From assembly GCF_046630315.1 (NCBI RefSeq), contig NZ_LQBD01000036.1, forward strand, positions 137,998 to 201,997: a DNA stretch of 64,000 bases, read 5' to 3'. The notes under the pieces were generated by a model. It worked only from the letters and a program-made list of their open reading frames with translations. It made no database searches and had not been told where the DNA came from. The position numbers and the translations under genes are program-made. Of the stretch, positions 48,021-55,941 are shown one piece after another; position 1 is the stretch's first letter, and each line of letters opens with the position of its first letter. Origin of the DNA: Brucella anthropi_A (GTDB lineage: Bacteria; Pseudomonadota; Alphaproteobacteria; Rhizobiales; Rhizobiaceae).

Positions 48021-50570
48021 TCATACGGTTCTGAGCACGTAAGCGGGCTTCTGGCCGAGAACGCGCCATGTCCCCGCGAGGCCGAAACCGACCGTCAGCA
48101 CCAGCGCTATGGCAAGGGTCATCAGGGCGACATTGGGCAGGAAATGCGCTTTCAGCTTCATGATTTCCACCACGACATACCAGCCCGCAACACTGCCCGC
48201 GACGAGCGCGAAAAGCGCTGTCGCAAGGCCAAGCAGCAAATATTCCAGCACATAGGCCATAATCAGCGTGCGGCGCGTGGCGCCCAGCGTCTTCAGCACC
48301 ACCGCATCATGGACACGCGCGCGATTGCCCGCCGCAAGCGCCCCGCCCAGCACCAGAACAGAAGCGGCGAGCGCAATGGAAGCGGCAGCGCGAATGGCGG
48401 TGGCAAGCTGGCCGATGAGATCATTGACGACATCGAGCGCATCGGTCACGCTGACGGTCGTGACCGCGGGCCATGTCTTCGTGACCTGCCGCAGCACATC
48501 GGGCGCAAGGTTTTTCTGACTGTCGGGAATGGTGAGCGTCGCAAGCCACGTCGCGGGCGCACCGGCAAAAGTGTTTGGCGAGAACACCATGACAAAATTC
48601 ATCGCCAGTGTTTCCCACTGCACCTGGCGGAAGCTTGCGATCTTCGCGGTGATGTTGCGGCCAAGCACATTGACCGTCACCGTATCGCCGAGCTTGAGGC
48701 CCAGCTCCTTGCCCTCGCGTTCCGCAAAGGAGACCAGCGGTTCGCCGCTATAGTCGGCTGGCCACCATTCGCCTTCGCTGAGCGTCGAATTATCCGGCAC
48801 CTTGTCGGCAAATGTGATGCCGCGGTCGCCGCGCAGCACCCAGGCTGCTTCCGGCGGAATTTTCATGTCGCGCACATTGGTGCCATTGAAGGCAACGATA
48901 CGCCCGCGCAGCATCGGGCCGGAGGTGAGCTTGCCGTCCGGCACGATGCCGCCGACCAGCCGGGTGAAATCGGCGATGTCGCGGTTCTGGATATCGACGA
49001 AGAAGAAATCGGGCGCCTGTGCCGGAATGTTTTCCGTCACCTGGCGGCGCAGATTGCCGTCGATCAGCGCGATTGCCACCATCAGCGTGAGGCCAAGGCC
49101 AAGCGAAAGCACCACGGAGGGCGTGAGCGCGCCGGGGCGATGAATATTGCCGATAGCAAGCCGCAGCGCTGTCGAACGCACGCGCGGGACCCGGCGGGCA
49201 AGCCAGCGGATGCCGTCGGCCACAAGCCGCAGCACGCCGAAGGCTGCAATGGCCGAGACGATGAAGATGGCCGCGATGCGCCGGTCGTAAGCCACATAGA
49301 GCGCCAGCCCGGCCAATGCGGCGATCAGCAGCACCGCAAGGCCGAGATAAAGCAGCGGCGGCAGGCCGCGCTGCTCAAAACCCTGTTCGCGGAACAGCGC
49401 CGTCGCCGGAATATCCCGCGCCCGGCCCAACGGAATGATGGCGAAGGCAAGCGTGGTGATGAGGCCGAAGACAGCGGCAAGCGCCAGCGCGCCGGGGAAG
49501 AAACCGCCGCCACCGGCGACCGGCAGATAATCGGCAAGCGCCATTGCTGCGGCATAGGGAATGATCGCCGCCAGTATCAGCCCGAGAACAATGCCGATCA
49601 GGCCGATCACCATGATCTGCGTGAGATAGACCAGCACGGCGAAACGCGCGGGCGCGCCGAGCGACTTGAAGGTCGCGATCACGCCGCGCTTGCCGTCGAG
49701 ATAGGCGCGCACCGCATTGGCGACGCCGACGCCGCCGACGATCAGGGCTGTCAGGCCCACCAGCGTCAGGAATTGCGAGAAGCGCTCGATATTGGCGCTC
49801 AGCGCCGGCGCGGCATTGGCGCGGGAGCGGATATTCCAGCCCGCATCGGGAAAAGCGGCGGCGGCCTGACGCCTGACTTCGGCAATTGCCGAATCCGGCG
49901 CGCCATCCGGCAGGGCGACCTTGTAGATATGATCGACAAGGCTTCCGGGCTGGATGAGGCCGGAAGCCTTGAGGCCATCCAGCGACACCAGGAAGCGCGG
50001 CGCGAAATTGAAGCCCGCTGACAGGAGGTCCGGTTCGCTCTCGATCAGGCCGCGCAGTTCAAAGGCCTGCGAACCGAGCAGAACCTTTGCACCCAGCGAC
50101 AGGCCCATCCGGTCCAGAAAATCCTGTGTCACGGCAGCGCCGTAGACACCGCCCCTCTCGGCCATCATATCGGCCAGGGATTGCTGCGGCTCGACCTTCA
50201 ATTGACCATAGAGCGGATAGGCCGCATCGACCGCCTTCACCTCGACCAGCGACTGGTCGGAACCATCCGGCATGCGCGCCATGGAGCGCATGGTGGCGCT
50301 TTGCGCCATTTTGCCCTGTTTTTCGATGAAGGCGCGCTCTTCCACCGTGGCTTCGCGCTGATTGAGCGCAAAACTGACATCGCCGCCCAGAATGCTCTGG
50401 CCTTGCGAGGCGATGCCGGTGCTGACCGACCGCGCGACCGAATTGACGCCGCCAATAGCGGCAACGCCAAGCGCGATACAGGCGAGGAAAATATAGAAAC
50501 CGGCAAGCCCGCCGCGCATTTCGCGCAGCGCAAAGCGGAGGGCAAGCGCGAAAGACCTTGCCGCACTCAT
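48021..50570 (-). CDS. FtsX-like ABC transporter permease (YbbP-type)
   Basis: An 849-aa inner-membrane permease with two FtsX/MacB-like modules: an N-terminal helix (about 12-40), a large periplasmic domain, three helices (about 265-380), a second pair and domain, and three C-terminal helices (about 715-840). It pairs with the adjacent ATPase and overlaps it by 4 nt. The tesA-ybbA-ybbP arrangement is also found in E. coli. The role is unproven; the family moves lipids, lipoproteins or acts mechanically on periplasmic partners. Confidence 0.9.
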   Translation of the reverse strand: MSAARSFALALRFALREMRGGLAGFYIFLACIALGVAAIGGVNSVARSVSTGIASQGQSILGGDVSFALNQREATVEERAFIEKQGKMAQSATMRSMARMPDGSDQSLVEVKAVDAAYPLYGQLKVEPQQSLADMMAERGGVYGAAVTQDFLDRMGLSLGAKVLLGSQAFELRGLIESEPDLLSAGFNFAPRFLVSLDGLKASGLIQPGSLVDHIYKVALPDGAPDSAIAEVRRQAAAAFPDAGWNIRSRANAAPALSANIERFSQFLTLVGLTALIVGGVGVANAVRAYLDGKRGVIATFKSLGAPARFAVLVYLTQIMVIGLIGIVLGLILAAIIPYAAAMALADYLPVAGGGGFFPGALALAAVFGLITTLAFAIIPLGRARDIPATALFREQGFEQRGLPPLLYLGLAVLLIAALAGLALYVAYDRRIAAIFIVSAIAAFGVLRLVADGIRWLARRVPRVRSTALRLAIGNIHRPGALTPSVVLSLGLGLTLMVAIALIDGNLRRQVTENIPAQAPDFFFVDIQNRDIADFTRLVGGIVPDGKLTSGPMLRGRIVAFNGTNVRDMKIPPEAAWVLRGDRGITFADKVPDNSTLSEGEWWPADYSGEPLVSFAEREGKELGLKLGDTVTVNVLGRNITAKIASFRQVQWETLAMNFVMVFSPNTFAGAPATWLATLTIPDSQKNLAPDVLRQVTKTWPAVTTVSVTDALDVVNDLIGQLATAIRAAASIALAASVLVLGGALAAGNRARVHDAVVLKTLGATRRTLIMAYVLEYLLLGLATALFALVAGSVAGWYVVVEIMKLKAHFLPNVALMTLAIALVLTVGFGLAGTWRVLGQKPAYVLRTV

Positions 50571-51295
50571 GTGCCAGCCGCCAGCGACCGGAGAACGGAA
50601 CCATCCCGTGCAGGCTCCTCGATCCGGCCCGAGCGGACCGGAATTTCGATGTCGCAGCGCGCCGCAAGTGCCGGATCATGCGTGACAAGCACCATGGTCA
50701 GGCCATTCTCGCGCTGCTTGGCGAACAGAAGATCGGCAATCTGGCGGCCCGTCGCGGTGTCGAGATTGCCGGTCGGCTCGTCCGCGATCAGGATTTTGGG
50801 GCTCGGCGCAAGCGCGCGGGCAATCGCCACGCGCTGCTGTTCGCCGCCGGAAAGCTCAGACGGATAATGGGTGAGGCGCTCGCCAAGGCCGACGGCGCGC
50901 AATTCGCGTTCCGCCACGTCGAATGCATCGCGGCGACCGGCAAGCTCCAGCGGCACGGCGACATTTTCAAGCGCGGTCATATTGGGAATGAGGTGAAAGG
51001 ACTGGAACACGATGCCGATATTGGCGCCGCGGAAAGCGGCGGCCTGATCCTCGCCCATCCGGCTGATCGTTTGGCCTGCGATCTTCACAGTTCCGTTATC
51101 GACATGTTCCAGACCGGCCAGAACCATCAGAAGCGTGGATTTTCCCGAACCGGACGGGCCGACGATGCCGACCGACTGGCCCTGCGCTATCTGAAGGGAA
51201 ACACCCTTCAGCACATGCACCAGCGAGGCGGCGTGCCCAAGGGTCAGGTGGACATTCTCCAGTTCGATAATCGGGCCAACAAGCTGTTCCGTCAC
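50567..51295 (-). CDS. ABC transporter ATPase (YbbA/LolD-like)
   Basis: A 242-aa ATPase with Walker A GPSGSGKST (46-54), signature LSGGEQQRVAIARAL and Walker B ILIADEPTGNLD. It belongs to the MacB/LolD/FtsE subgroup that works with FtsX-type permeases. The stop overlaps the permease start (ATGA). It is divergent from tesA by 120 nt. Confidence 0.92.
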   Translation of the reverse strand: MTEQLVGPIIELENVHLTLGHAASLVHVLKGVSLQIAQGQSVGIVGPSGSGKSTLLMVLAGLEHVDNGTVKIAGQTISRMGEDQAAAFRGANIGIVFQSFHLIPNMTALENVAVPLELAGRRDAFDVAERELRAVGLGERLTHYPSELSGGEQQRVAIARALAPSPKILIADEPTGNLDTATGRQIADLLFAKQRENGLTMVLVTHDPALAARCDIEIPVRSGRIEEPARDGSVLRSLAAGT

Positions 51296-51415
51296 GCGGT
51301 TTTTATCCTATATGAATAACAGCGCGCCACAAATTTGAACTTATGTTGCGCCAATCATTGTAGAGAAGTCCGGCGGGCCATTTGCCCACAGCCCCTCAAA
51401 TATGGGTTTTCGACA

Positions 51416-52135
51416 ATGCGTTTCAAACTCTCAATTCCGGCATGGCTCCCGATTTTTGCGGCGATTGCGTCTTTCACGGCGGCAAGTCCCATCATGACGG
51501 CGAGCGCACAGGAAGAGCCGACCGGCCTTGAAGACGCATTGCCGACCGAGCAGCTGTCGCAGGTCCGGATCGTCGGCCTCGGCGACAGCCTGATGGCGGG
51601 CTATCGCCTGCCGGCCAATGCCGCCTTTCCGCAGCAGCTTGAAAAGGCGCTGGACGACAAGGGATACGAAGTCTCCATCGAGAATGCGGGCGTATCCGGC
51701 GATACGACCACGGGCGGGCTGTCGCGCATCGACTGGTCGGTCCCCGACGGCACCGACCTCGTGATCCTGGAACTGGGCGCCAATGACGCGCTGCGCGGCA
51801 TCGAACCCGACATTACCGAGAAAAATCTCGACGACATGCTGGCGCGCCTCAAGCAGCGCGGCATTTCGGTCATTCTTGCCGGCATGATGGCCCCGCCCAA
51901 CATGGGCAAGGATTATGCCGCCAAATTCAACCCGATCTATCCGAAGCTGGCACAGAAATATGGCGTGCCGCTCTACCCGTTTTTCCTCGACGGCGTAGCA
52001 ACCAGAAAGGATTTTCTGCTCGAGGACGGAATGCACCCCAATGAAAAGGGCGTCGAAACGATGGTGTCCAACTTCATGCCCACTATCGAAAAGAGCCTGA
52101 CGAACATGCAAAACAAGGGGACATCGGGAGGCTGA
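51416..52135 (+). CDS. tesA: GDSL/SGNH esterase (TesA-like arylesterase)
   Basis: A 239-aa secreted hydrolase. The signal peptide ends around TASAQEE (about 32). Block I is GLGDSLMAGY with catalytic Ser58, block III GANDALRG, and block V DGMHPNEKG with Asp204 and His207. It resembles E. coli TesA (thioesterase I / lysophospholipase / arylesterase) in size and in being divergent from a ybbA-ybbP pair. ATG 51416 is chosen for the signal peptide that follows it; the frame extends upstream without coding character. Confidence 0.88.
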   Translation: MRFKLSIPAWLPIFAAIASFTAASPIMTASAQEEPTGLEDALPTEQLSQVRIVGLGDSLMAGYRLPANAAFPQQLEKALDDKGYEVSIENAGVSGDTTTGGLSRIDWSVPDGTDLVILELGANDALRGIEPDITEKNLDDMLARLKQRGISVILAGMMAPPNMGKDYAAKFNPIYPKLAQKYGVPLYPFFLDGVATRKDFLLEDGMHPNEKGVETMVSNFMPTIEKSLTNMQNKGTSGG

Positions 52136-52316
52136 CGCCGGCCGGGAGCATAAACAGCTTGCCCCCGGTATAAAACTTTGATTCGCTCAAGCTGCATCGG
52201 CAAATATCGAATCATCTTCGATGGAACGATGCACTGACTCTCTGGGTTGGAGCGTCTTTCACGCATCCAGTCGGATGCAGGCGCTCTGACAGGGAACGCT
52301 TCGAGGAGGATGCCTT

Positions 52317-52913
52317 ATGCCGCGTCTTTTCACTGCCCTCGAAATCCCGCGCGACGCCGCGCTTTCGCTCTCGTTGTTGCGAGGCGGCCTTCCCGGCGCA
52401 CGCTGGATCGATGTCGAAAACTACCACATAACGCTGCGTTTTATCGGAGATGTGGAAGGCCACGTGGCCGACGAGGTTGCCAATGCGCTTGACCGCGTGC
52501 GGCGGCCCGAATTCATGCTCAACCTGTCGGGTGTCCATGCTTTCGGCTCCAAGAAGCCGCACAGCATCTATGCGGGTGTATCCCCCTCGCCTGAACTCAA
52601 CGCATTGCAGGCGGAAATCGAACGGATCTGCCAGCGGCTGCACATTCCAGCCGACCCGCGCAAGTTCACGCCGCATGTGACACTGGCGCGGCTCAGAAAC
52701 GCCCGCATCGACGATGTGGCGCGCTATCTGTCCTCACGCGGCAACTTCGCGACGCTGCCCTTCAAGGTGGGACGGTTCGTGCTGATGTCGTCACGCGATT
52801 CCGTCGGCGGCGGACCTTATATCGTGGAGGAAGCCTGGCCTCTGGTCTCCGTGTCCCGTTCCGGCCAGAACTGGTCGGCAAGCGCGATGGAAGCTGCCAG
52901 AACCATCCGGTAA
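52317..52913 (+). CDS. thpR: RNA 2',3'-cyclic phosphodiesterase (2'-5' RNA ligase family)
   Basis: A 198-aa 2H phosphoesterase. The two catalytic HxTx motifs are NYHITLRF (His37, Thr39) and PHVTLARL (His120, Thr122). ThpR enzymes hydrolyse RNA 2',3'-cyclic phosphates and can join 2'-5' linked tRNA halves in vitro. A strong GAGGAGG site precedes the ATG. Its last 97 nt overlap the 3' end of the convergent phosphatase gene. Confidence 0.92.
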   Translation: MPRLFTALEIPRDAALSLSLLRGGLPGARWIDVENYHITLRFIGDVEGHVADEVANALDRVRRPEFMLNLSGVHAFGSKKPHSIYAGVSPSPELNALQAEIERICQRLHIPADPRKFTPHVTLARLRNARIDDVARYLSSRGNFATLPFKVGRFVLMSSRDSVGGGPYIVEEAWPLVSVSRSGQNWSASAMEAARTIR

Positions 52914-53332
52914 ACCGTTTCGAAATCCCCGGTCCCGCCATAATAGGGATCGGGGATTTCAACCGCCCGCCCTTCGGCGATCTCGGTGAAAAGCCCGATA
53001 TGCGCGCTTGCATTTGCAGGCTGTCGCCCGGCGATCATCCGCATATTGTAGCGGTCCATCCCGAGGATCAGGTCAAAACGGCTGAAATCACCTGCGATCA
53101 GCTGGCGGCAGCGCTGCGCGGAAATGTCGAGGCCATGCCGCGCCGCGACGCGGATGGAACGCTCGTCCGGCTCCTCGCCGGTATGATAGCCGTTGGTTCC
53201 CGCAGAATCGACCAGCACATGGCGGATGCCGCGCTTTTCCAGCACATGGCCCATCACGCCTTCGGCAAGCGGAGAACGGCAGATATTGCCTGCACAAACG
53301 AAAAGAATGCTTGTTGGAACTGACACCGTCAC
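52817..53332 (-). CDS. Low-molecular-weight protein-tyrosine phosphatase
   Basis: A 171-aa phosphatase with the P-loop CAGNICRSP (Cys13, Arg19 in the CX5R pattern) and the general-acid loop IPDPYYGG. LMW-PTPs remove phosphate from tyrosines, in bacteria often on exopolysaccharide kinases. A GTG start at 53332 (or 53326) is preferred: the longest frame begins at a GTG at 53395 that overlaps the start of the divergent phhB gene. The end overlaps thpR by 97 nt. Confidence 0.88.
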   Translation of the reverse strand: MTVSVPTSILFVCAGNICRSPLAEGVMGHVLEKRGIRHVLVDSAGTNGYHTGEEPDERSIRVAARHGLDISAQRCRQLIAGDFSRFDLILGMDRYNMRMIAGRQPANASAHIGLFTEIAEGRAVEIPDPYYGGTGDFETVYRMVLAASIALADQFWPERDTETRGQASSTI

Positions 53333-53388
53333 GGAACTCTCGCGCTTATGGTAGGTTATCTCAGGAACCGCAACATAGGCGAAAGACG

Positions 53389-53679
53389 ATGGCACGCAAC
53401 CGGCTGACGGAAAGTGAACTCAACGAAGCGCTCAAGGAACTGGATGGCTGGCAGAAGGTCGAGGGGCGTGAGGCGATTGCCAAAAGCTTCAGGTTCAAGG
53501 ATTTCAATGCCGCCTTCGGCTTCATGACGCGCGCGGCACTTCACGCGGAAAAGCTCGACCATCACCCCGAATGGTTCAATGTCTATAACCGTGTCGATGT
53601 CACGCTTGTCACCCATAGCGAGAACGGCATTACCGAGCTCGACATCGGGCTTGCCCGCAGGATGAACGCCCTGGCCTGA
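53389..53679 (+). CDS. phhB: Pterin-4a-carbinolamine dehydratase
   Basis: A 96-aa enzyme that dehydrates 4a-hydroxytetrahydropterin, recycling the cofactor of aromatic amino acid hydroxylases, or acts in other pterin steps. The family core is present: KSFRFKDFNAAFGFMTRAAL, AEKLDHHPEWFNVYNRVDV and TLVTHSENGITELDI. ATG 53389 fits the family length. It converges with the next gene, 2 nt between stops. Confidence 0.93.
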   Translation: MARNRLTESELNEALKELDGWQKVEGREAIAKSFRFKDFNAAFGFMTRAALHAEKLDHHPEWFNVYNRVDVTLVTHSENGITELDIGLARRMNALA

Positions 53680-53681
53680 AT

Positions 53682-54179
53682 TCAAAGCTTTGAGATATAT
53701 ACGTAAATCTTCCGGCGATCATAGTTGAAGCTGCCGTCGGGATTGCGGCTCGAATAGGGAAGAACGCGGGTCAGGTTGGTGCGATCCTGCCAGTTCTGCC
53801 CGAGTTTTCCGCCATGGACGCCGCGTATATAGACATCGCCAAGCGAAATGGCGGCATGGAAGATGTGCCCGGCCTGAACGTCGTAAAAGCCGATTGCCTG
53901 CCCGAAAGGCAGCGCCGAATAGCCGTTCCATTGTTCGCCTGCCCTGAAATTCAGGATCGGTATCCAGTTCTGGCCGGATGTGCCACGCAGCGTGTTGAGC
54001 GAAATTCCGGCGCCGAAGAGAAACCGCAGATAGACGGCGGCGTCATAACAACCGGCATCGAACAGGTCGATGGCGACATGATCGTCTTCGCTGGCGGCGG
54101 CAAGCAGCTGGTTGCCGCGAAACAGCCGTGTTGAACGGTCGCTGCGGATGAAGTTCTCCCCATAGCCGGTCAAATGCAT
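53682..54179 (-). CDS. Hypothetical protein, possible papain-fold (NlpC/P60-like)
   Basis: A 165-aa protein I do not recognise. DLFDAGCYDAAVYLRFLFG near residue 43 puts a Cys at the start of a helix, and AGHIFHAAISLGDVYIRGVHGG (about 105-125) puts a His at a strand. This is the order and spacing seen in NlpC/P60-type cysteine hydrolases, but the resemblance is loose. No signal peptide is seen. ATG 54179 is chosen for the GGAGG 5-9 nt upstream. Function unknown. Confidence 0.6.
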   Translation of the reverse strand: MHLTGYGENFIRSDRSTRLFRGNQLLAAASEDDHVAIDLFDAGCYDAAVYLRFLFGAGISLNTLRGTSGQNWIPILNFRAGEQWNGYSALPFGQAIGFYDVQAGHIFHAAISLGDVYIRGVHGGKLGQNWQDRTNLTRVLPYSSRNPDGSFNYDRRKIYVYISKL

Positions 54180-54394
54180 CGAAACCTCCATTCATGCGGC
54201 ATCGCTCCGGCGTGGAAGCGAGCTGGTCGAATCTGTATTTTGGGGATTTGACGGGGGCATTGTAGCTGATGGTTCTTGCAGGATCGGGCTGCGGGCCAAT
54301 CGAAGCGGACTTGCAAGGACGGCGCGAACTCCCCATTTTATCCGGTCGTAGCCGCATTCGACAATGACAATCGGACGGCAGGAGTTGAACGAGA

Positions 54395-54772
54395 ATGGAT
54401 GACGTCAGAATCGGTGAAATCCTCGAACCCGGCAGCGAGAGCGAATTCAAGAAGCGCAGCGAACGGGTGAAGAACGGTTTCTGGAAGGCCGCGCGCCGCG
54501 CCGGTCGCATGGTGCCGTTCATGGATGAGGTGGTCGCCGCCTATTACTGCGCGCTCGACCAGAAGACGCCGACCCGCGTGCGCATGACGCTGATGGCAGC
54601 GCTCGCCTATTTTGTCCTGCCGTTCGACGCCATTCCCGATATTCTGGCGGGCATCGGCTTCACGGACGATGTTGCCGTGCTGATGGCGGCGCTGACCGCC
54701 GTTCGCGTCCACATCACGCCCGCGCACCGGCTGGCCGCGCGGCAGGCGCTCGAGGATGAAGTAGGGCAGTAG
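54395..54772 (+). CDS. DUF1232 (YkvA-like) protein ending in the octamer array
   Basis: A 125-aa small membrane-associated protein. The DUF1232 signature is MAALAYFVLPFDAIPD (about 68-83), followed by GFTDDVAVLMAALTAVRVHI. Function is unknown. GAGAATGG precedes the ATG. Its last codons (EVGQ, then TAG at 54770-54772) are read from the first units of the AGGGCAGT array. Any two to three units in any frame contain TAG, so the protein end does not depend on copy number. Confidence 0.85.
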   Translation: MDDVRIGEILEPGSESEFKKRSERVKNGFWKAARRAGRMVPFMDEVVAAYYCALDQKTPTRVRMTLMAALAYFVLPFDAIPDILAGIGFTDDVAVLMAALTAVRVHITPAHRLAARQALEDEVGQ

Positions 54773-54858
54773 GGCAGTAGGGCAGTAGGGCAGTAGGGCA
54801 GTAGGGCAGTAGGGCAGTAGGGCAGTAGGGCAGTAGGGCAGTAGGGCAGTAGGGCAGT
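54763..54858. repeat. HOOF-type tandem array, 12 x AGGGCAGT
   Basis: Twelve perfect head-to-tail copies of the octamer AGGGCAGT, 96 bp. This unit is that of the Brucella hypervariable octameric (HOOF) loci used in strain typing, which mutate by slipped-strand replication. The array starts inside the last codons of the DUF1232 gene. Confidence 0.95.
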
Positions 54859-55180
54859 GAAGGTTATGGTGGTTGCGGTCATGCGCAACCAAAATATACT
54901 CCCCTACTCCCTTATTCCCCTATTCCCTTAACATACTGCCCTACTGCCCTACTGCCTTATTGCCTTAACCGACTGCCTTACTGACGCCGCTTTCTTTTCA
55001 TTCAACTGAACCAGGGATGGCGGGGCGATTTGGCTGCTTATTCAAGTTTTATTTCGAAACTTCACCGTTTGGTAACCCAGATTAAGGCAATTTAATCGGC
55101 AACTGAGCGGGACGGCGTGATGAACGGCGGCATCCCGATATTCAAGTTTGAAGCAAACGAAAGAGAACCGGTAAAAACCA
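54859..55180. other. Intergenic stretch between octamer array and IalB-family gene
   Basis: No gene. The first 130 nt are the decayed inverted octamers; the rest, with AT-rich 55040-55100, probably holds the promoter of the IalB-family gene. Confidence 0.55.
54901..54985. repeat. Decayed inverted copies of the octamer
   Basis: ACTGCCCT, the reverse complement of the array unit, occurs at 54935-54942 and 54943-54950, with one-base variants at 54951, 54959 and 54972. The stretch before it (54901-54930) is a degenerate run of CTACTCCC / TTATTCCC type. Together with the array these could fold as a long imperfect hairpin. Confidence 0.75.
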
Positions 55181-55684
55181 ATGCTTGGAAAATCGATCGT
55201 CGCGGCTTCTGTGTTCATGATTGGGATGGCGGGCTCGGCACTCGCCCAGACCCCGAGCCAGATCAGCCAGTTCAACGCCTGGGGCGCCTACAGCTATCAG
55301 TCGGGTAACGGCAAGGTCTGCTACGTCCTCTCCGTACCGACCGAAAAGGCCCCGGCCAATGTCGATCACGGTGACAACTTCTTCCTCGTGAGCCAGAAAC
55401 CCGGACAGAACATCTCGTTCGAACCGCAGTTCATGGCCGGTTACGACCTCAACCCCAATGCCAAGGTCATCGTCACCATCGGCAACCGCAGCTTCAACAT
55501 GTTCGTCAACGGCAAGTCCGGCTGGATGGAAAATGCAGCCGAAGAGCCCCAGCTCATCGCGGCCATGCGCGGCGGTTCCGACATGAAGGTGCAGGCACAG
55601 TCCAAGCGCGGCACCAAGACCAGCTATACCTATTCGCTCAAAGGCATTTCCGCAGCACTGGCCGCGATCCAGAAGTGCAAATAA
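55181..55684 (+). CDS. Invasion-associated locus B (IalB) family protein
   Basis: A 167-aa periplasmic or surface protein. The signal peptide ends ALA at about 22 (mature start QTPSQI). The IalB-type fold is suggested by FNAWGAYSYQSGNGKVCYVLSVP, FFLVSQKPGQ, FEPQFMAGYDLNP and a terminal KCK cysteine. Bartonella IalB contributes to erythrocyte invasion; the roles of Brucella paralogues are unclear. Single-gene unit with its own terminator. Confidence 0.85.
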   Translation: MLGKSIVAASVFMIGMAGSALAQTPSQISQFNAWGAYSYQSGNGKVCYVLSVPTEKAPANVDHGDNFFLVSQKPGQNISFEPQFMAGYDLNPNAKVIVTIGNRSFNMFVNGKSGWMENAAEEPQLIAAMRGGSDMKVQAQSKRGTKTSYTYSLKGISAALAAIQKCK

Positions 55685-55712
55685 TCCACAAGACTGAAAG
55701 ATTTGAGCTTTC

Positions 55713-55745
55713 AAAGCCGGGCGCCAAGCCCGGCTTTTGCTTTTG
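55713..55745 (+). terminator. Terminator of the IalB-family gene
   Basis: AAAGCCGGGC (55713-55722) pairs with GCCCGGCTTT (55728-55737), 10 bp with a 5-nt loop, followed by TGCTTTTG. Confidence 0.88.
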
Positions 55746-55941
55746 AACTGCATATATGCATGGCAGACCGGATTTCATGTGGGATGACGAATGCGTTATT
55801 GTGTGCTAAGAGCGCGCGCAACAGGGCTCGCATCGCATATGGAAAGATGATCGATCCCATATATCCATGCAATCGGCCCAGATAATCTGGAAGCTTTATT
55901 GGCGCGCGGGATCGTGGTCGCCCTCCAACAGTTGAAAACAG

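Noticed and set aside
53326..53395. Longer tyrosine phosphatase starting at GTG 53395
   Set aside because: The start would lie inside the start of divergent phhB and add residues not seen in the family; the downstream GTG fits better.
54338..54892. Minus-strand frame with an eight-residue LPYCPTAL-type repeat
   Set aside because: It is the translation of the octamer array plus the antisense of the DUF1232 gene; no ribosome site or homology, and its length would change with array copy number.
54763..54985. Octamer array as a CRISPR
   Set aside because: The unit is 8 bp with no spacers and there are no cas genes.
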